Below, piece after piece: positions 60,734 through 64,000 of a stretch of 64,000 nucleotides of DNA. Origin of the DNA: Streptomyces qinzhouensis (GTDB lineage Bacteria > Actinomycetota > Actinomycetes > Streptomycetales > Streptomycetaceae); NCBI RefSeq assembly GCF_007856155.1, contig NZ_CP042266.1, forward strand, positions 4,216,001-4,280,000, read 5' to 3'. How positions within the stretch are numbered: the stretch's first letter is position 1; each line of letters opens with the position of its first letter. Below the pieces are notes generated by a model. That model made no database searches, was not told where the DNA came from, and worked only from the letters and a program-made list of their open reading frames with translations. Both the position numbers and the translations under genes were made by a program.

Positions 60734-62050
60734 TCATGCCTGGTCGGGGCCGGGTGCCTGGGGCCCGGTGCTGTTCGCGGGGGCGGAAGTGCCGAAGATG
60801 TCGCGCATCCGCAGCTCGGCGCCGATGACGTCCGCCAGCAGCCGCACCCCGTCCCGGATCCGTTCCGGCGGTGGATAGCAGTAGGACAGCCGCATCGCCT
60901 GCCGCCCCCCGCCGTCCGCGTAGAACCCGGTGCCCGGGACGTACGCCACCCGGGACTGCACCGCGCGCGGCAGCATCGCCTTGGAATCCAGCCCCTCCGG
61001 CAGGGTCACCCAGACGAAGAAGCCGCCCGCAGGCCGGGTCCATGCCACCCCCGGCGGCATGTACTTCTCCAGCGCGTCGAGCATCACACCCCGCCGCTCC
61101 CGGTACATCGCCCGGAAATCCTTCATCTGCTCCGGCCAGGGCTGGGTCCGCAGATAGCGGTCGACGGCGAGCTGGTTGAAGACGGAGTGCGACAGCATCG
61201 CGCTCTCGGCCGCCAGCACCAGCTTCTCCCGCACGGCCGCCGGGGCGAGCGCCCAGCCGACCCGCAGCCCTGGCGCCAGCGTCTTCGAGAACGAGCCCAG
61301 ATAGATCACATCGTCCGGGGCATCCGCGCGCAGCGCCCGCATCGGCTCGTCGCCGTCGAGGTGAAGCAGGCCGTACGGGTTGTCCTCCACGAGCAGCACC
61401 CCGGCCCGGCGGCACACCTCCACCACCCGGGGACGGCGCTCGGCGGAGAGAGTGACACCAGCCGGGTTCTGGAACGTCGGCACCGTGTAGAAGAGCTTCG
61501 CCGGACGCCCCTCGCGCTCCAGCCGGGCAAAGGTCTCAGCCAGCGCCTCGGGAACGACACCGGCCTCGTCCATGGCGACGTGCACGATGTTCGCCTGGTA
61601 GGCGGCGAAGACACCGATGGCGGTGACATAGGTCGGGGCCTCCGTCACCACGGTGTCCCCGGGGTCCACGAACACCCGGGTCACCAGGTCGAGGGCCTGC
61701 TGCGAGCCGACGGTGACCACGACGTCGTCCGGGTGGCCGTCGATGCCCTCGGCCGCCATCACCCGGCAGATCGTCTCCCGCAGCCCCGGATCCCCCTGCG
61801 CGGAGCCGTACTGGAGCGCCACCGGCCCCCGCTCCGCCACCAGCTCGGCCATCAACGCGCCGATGGCATCCATCGGCAGCGCCGACACGTTCGGCATGCC
61901 CCCGGCCAGCGACACGATTTCGGGCCGGGACGCGACGGCGAACAGCGCCCGCACCTCGGATGCGACCATCCCCGCCGCCCGCGCCGCGTAGTGCCCGCGC
62001 CACGGATCGACCCGCGAACCCGACCGGGAAAACTGCTCGCCAGACTGCAT
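60734..62050 (-). CDS. PLP-dependent aminotransferase (class I/II, MocR-type catalytic domain)
   Basis: A 438-residue fold-type I aminotransferase. The PLP lysine is in LGSFSKTLAPGLRVGW (about residue 254). YGSAQGDPGLRETICRVMA, TVPTFQNPAGVT and LLVEDNPYGLL match 2-aminoadipate/aromatic aminotransferases of the LysN/PdxR-like group, but there is no N-terminal GntR DNA-binding domain. ATG 62050 has AGGAG at good spacing. Probably provides or consumes an amino acid for the adjacent Ddl-type ligases. The exact substrate is not readable. Confidence 0.87.
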   Translation of the reverse strand: MQSGEQFSRSGSRVDPWRGHYAARAAGMVASEVRALFAVASRPEIVSLAGGMPNVSALPMDAIGALMAELVAERGPVALQYGSAQGDPGLRETICRVMAAEGIDGHPDDVVVTVGSQQALDLVTRVFVDPGDTVVTEAPTYVTAIGVFAAYQANIVHVAMDEAGVVPEALAETFARLEREGRPAKLFYTVPTFQNPAGVTLSAERRPRVVEVCRRAGVLLVEDNPYGLLHLDGDEPMRALRADAPDDVIYLGSFSKTLAPGLRVGWALAPAAVREKLVLAAESAMLSHSVFNQLAVDRYLRTQPWPEQMKDFRAMYRERRGVMLDALEKYMPPGVAWTRPAGGFFVWVTLPEGLDSKAMLPRAVQSRVAYVPGTGFYADGGGRQAMRLSYCYPPPERIRDGVRLLADVIGAELRMRDIFGTSAPANSTGPQAPGPDQA

Positions 62051-62191
62051 CGGCACGCTCCTGTCCGTCACCGTCCAAGACCACCGACACTACCGAGCAC
62101 CCATGATCACCACCCGGGAATTCCCCAACGCCACGCCCCTCCGGCCAGCCCGGGTGGGGTCGGCGGAGGGGCGCGAAGAGGAGCTTGCTGC

Positions 62192-63523
62192 CTAGGAGGC
62201 GGCGGGCATACGGGGGGCGGTCAGCAGTTCGTCGTGGACCTGGGCCAGCGCTTCCGCTCGGTCCTGTGCTTCCCGGAGCCGGGTGTGGCAGGCGCGGGTG
62301 GCCTCGGCCGGATCGTCGGGGAGGGTGGCCCGCAGGAGGAGCTTGTACTCGGCCAGCGTGTCCCCGGCCGGGGCTCCGACGGGAAGCTCGGCCAGGAGAT
62401 CGGCGGCGGAGGACTCGCGGACGTCCCACTCGCCGTCTGGGTGGCGGGTGGAGCAGATGACGGTCCCGGCGTCCGGGGCCAGGACGAGGCGGCAGTCGTC
62501 CCCGCCGAGCAGGGCACCCAGCAGCGGCAGGGGGACGGCGTGGGGGCCGGCCAGCTCGACGGCCTCGGCCGGGCTGACGGTGAGCCGGCGCACGGCATGC
62601 CCGGAGAGCGCGGGCGGCAGGTCCGGCCAGGGCACGGAGGGCCGCTCCGGGGTGCGGTCGGTCGGCTGCCCGGTCACCGTGGTGGCCGGGGTAGCGTCCT
62701 CGTCCGTTCCGGCCCAGGTGATGATCACGGCACGGGCACCGGGCAGGGAGACCGGGAAGAGGACATGGCTGATGACCTCGACGGGCTGGTAGTCCATCGA
62801 GGGCAGGATCATCTTGAACAGGTGCCCGTCGCGGGACTCGGAGACGGCCGCGATGTCCGTGTCCCAGAACCGGCCGCAGACGAGGTCGGCCTTCACGTCC
62901 GTGATCAGCTTCGACAGCTCGGCGTCGTGCGGGTACTGGGCGCTGGCGAACCGGAGCAGCTTGACGTACTCGGTGGCGTGGTGCTGCCAGTCGACGTACT
63001 GGAGGCGGGCCTCGTCGCTGAGCATGGCCCAGCGGATCAGGTTCGCGCCCGGCTCCTTCACCCAGGGCCACAGGGCGGCCATGGCGGCGTTGTAGCCGAT
63101 GATGTTCCACACCCGGTCGGTCAGATACGCAGGGTTGGGGAGCTGCTGGTCCAGCATCATTTGCAGGTCGCGCCGCACGGTCTCGTCGCCGAACGAGTCC
63201 GGGATCGTGGTCAGGGCCCCGTCCATGAGCGCCAGCACCAGCGCCTGGTGCTCGTCCCGGCCCAGCAGCAGCACCTTCGCCAGCGAGTCCAGGACCTCCC
63301 GGTCCATCTTCGGCCGGGCGCCGTTCTCCAGGTTCTGGTACCAGCCCCGGCTCCGCCCGATGGCCGTGGCGACATCCACCTGCGACAGTGGCCCGCCCAG
63401 CCCCAGCTTTTCCCCGGCGACCGCGCGCCAGGCGCGCAGCAGACCGGGGTGTCCGAGGAGCTGTCCTGGGGACAGGGGCTCGGAGCCGGTGTCGGGGCGG
63501 GGCGCGAAGGCGCCGTCGACCAT
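62192..63523 (-). CDS. XRE-family regulator with MmyB-like ligand domain
   Basis: A 443-residue regulator. Helix-turn-helix around residues 20-80 (GPLSQVDVATAIGRSRGWYQNLENG), then an MmyB-type region (WNIIGYNAAMAAL, LIRWAMLSDEAR, HHATEYVKLLRF) known to bind hydrophobic ligands, and about 180 further residues of unknown fold. ATG 63523 has GGAGG upstream. It is the nearest regulator of the aminotransferase-Ddl pair, 141 bases away on the same strand. Its own leader contains a terminator-like hairpin. Confidence 0.82.
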   Translation of the reverse strand: MVDGAFAPRPDTGSEPLSPGQLLGHPGLLRAWRAVAGEKLGLGGPLSQVDVATAIGRSRGWYQNLENGARPKMDREVLDSLAKVLLLGRDEHQALVLALMDGALTTIPDSFGDETVRRDLQMMLDQQLPNPAYLTDRVWNIIGYNAAMAALWPWVKEPGANLIRWAMLSDEARLQYVDWQHHATEYVKLLRFASAQYPHDAELSKLITDVKADLVCGRFWDTDIAAVSESRDGHLFKMILPSMDYQPVEVISHVLFPVSLPGARAVIITWAGTDEDATPATTVTGQPTDRTPERPSVPWPDLPPALSGHAVRRLTVSPAEAVELAGPHAVPLPLLGALLGGDDCRLVLAPDAGTVICSTRHPDGEWDVRESSAADLLAELPVGAPAGDTLAEYKLLLRATLPDDPAEATRACHTRLREAQDRAEALAQVHDELLTAPRMPAAS

Positions 63524-63580
63524 GGGGTTCCTCCAGGGGGTGTGGGGGCATTTCCGGCGCCCGGGGTGTCCGGGCGCACG

Positions 63581-63614
63581 AAAAAGGGCGGGAGCACTTG
63601 TGGTGCCCCCGCCC
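63581..63614 (-). terminator. Terminator or attenuator in the XRE leader
   Basis: Read on the minus strand, a 12-bp stem with one mismatch (63586-63597 with 63603-63614) is followed by TTTTT (63581-63585). It lies about 60 bases before the XRE start codon, so it either ends a gene beyond the window or attenuates the XRE gene. Confidence 0.65.
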
Positions 63615-63620
63615 TACGTG

Positions 63621-63656
63621 TCAGTAACCAGAGTAAAGGATGCGCAAAGCGATCAT
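63621..63656 (-). CDS. Possible 11-codon leader peptide
   Basis: Short open frame MIALRILYSGY ending seven bases before the hairpin. AGGGTG lies about nine bases upstream of the ATG. Codons TTG, CTT, TCT and GGT are rare in this genome. If translated it could act as an attenuator leader, but an 11-codon frame can arise by chance. Confidence 0.25.
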   Translation of the reverse strand: MIALRILYSGY

Positions 63657-64000
63657 GAATTGATCACCCTGGGGGATTGACGGATGCCACCACTTCCTGC
63701 TTTGTTCGACATTGAACCAACATCCGGCAGTCCGGGGTGGCGATCTTATTGATTACGGGTCGTATCGGACATTCGTATGACGTATTCGAGGGTGTGCCCA
63801 GATTTTTGGCACGCCCATTTTTCTGTGCAGACCCACCCCGGCGGCGGCCCCGCAGAATGCCTCGATCTTTAAATGTCCTGGAACTCTACGCGGGTAAACC
63901 CTCTTGCGGGCAAGGGGATTGATGTTACCGACGGGTTCAAGAATGACTCTTATAACTTGCAGGCAGGGGTGATTCTGGCGTTTTCATAGGGCGTTGACGG
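63657..64000. other. AT-richer non-coding end of window
   Basis: About 340 bases of lower GC with no supported gene. Short plus-strand frames exist: 22 codons at 63684 with a GGGGG upstream, and 16 codons at 63923 with AAGGGG upstream; neither resembles a known peptide. A GGGTGTGCCC/GGCACGCCC near-palindrome at about 63792-63818 may be an operator. Confidence 0.4.

Larger units (their letters stand above)
38557..63523. mobile_element. Probable integrated accessory island at tRNA-Thr
   Basis: Gene content changes from conserved core to accessory immediately after the tRNA. An integrase, XRE repressor-like gene and excisionase-like gene sit near the left side, with the integrase 3' end pointing at the tRNA, as in integrated elements. 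No transfer, replication or phage structural genes are present, and no second copy of the tRNA 3' end was found in the window. The right end is therefore undefined and may lie beyond 64,000, or the element may be decayed. Confidence 0.35.

Noticed and set aside
63737..63922. 61-codon open frame with NVLELYAG, reminiscent of a DNA methyltransferase start
   Set aside because: Only this short string resembles the family, the frame stops at once, and there is no good ribosome site.

Overview
The window is Streptomyces chromosome. The DNA is very GC-rich with strong G/C third-position bias, GTG and TTG starts are common, and a chain of genes matches a conserved streptomycete neighbourhood (nhaA, acs, a Tad pilus operon, an MrfA/SftH-type helicase, bldG with an anti-sigma partner, hppA, topA, a tmk fusion, holB). 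Gene identities were assigned from sequence motifs and family memory only. No database search was run.

Positions 1 to about 38,430 look like core chromosome. From left to right: a holin-X-like membrane protein, NhaA, acetyl-CoA synthetase, and a SulP-STAS-carbonic anhydrase fusion, all on the minus strand. Next come a polysaccharide-deacetylase-like lipoprotein, a MinD/CooC-type ATPase and a Fic-fold protein without its catalytic residues. A gap at 11,067-11,531 probably holds a 6S-like RNA. After that are an HAD-IB phosphatase, a small array of DnaA-box-like sequences, and a tightly overlapped Tad operon (ssd, tadA, tadB, tadC, Flp-like pilin, tadE, TadG-like). The helicase and bldG are divergent. 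They are followed by a GHKL anti-sigma-like protein, the proton-pumping pyrophosphatase, a lipoprotein, a methyltransferase, topoisomerase I, a membrane-domain/thymidylate kinase/coiled-coil fusion, the DNA polymerase III delta' subunit and a secreted TAP-type peptidase. A tRNA-Thr(CGT) at 38,557-38,630 closes the core block.

From about 38,880 to the end the content is accessory. A tyrosine integrase, an XRE regulator and an excisionase-like protein lie just beyond the tRNA, which suggests an element integrated there, although no matching att repeat is visible. The cargo has four blocks. The first is a radical-SAM/SPASM protein with an unusual repeated Cys-x-Pro-x tail, translationally coupled to an AAA ATPase and a small-molecule kinase-like protein. 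The second is a minus-strand kinase plus XRE-TPR regulator. The third is a whiJ/abaA-like developmental switch (XRE-DUF5753, DUF397, GHKL ATPase).

The fourth block, 50,518-62,050, is the most unusual part of the window. A plus-strand operon encodes a Ddl-like ATP-grasp ligase with two of its three active-site triad positions changed, a threonine-dehydratase/serine-racemase-fold enzyme, a C39-like cysteine peptidase and a complete second MurF. Small proteins, an EEP-type phosphatase/nuclease, a TPR protein and a methyltransferase follow. Facing it is a minus-strand pair of a second Ddl, with its triad intact, and a PLP aminotransferase, with an MmyB-type XRE regulator beyond them. Peptidoglycan-type D-amino-acid ligases gathered with an amino-acid-modifying enzyme suggest either a dedicated peptide pathway or an altered cell-wall precursor. 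No transporter is present, so an intracellular or wall-precursor role should be considered alongside a secreted product.
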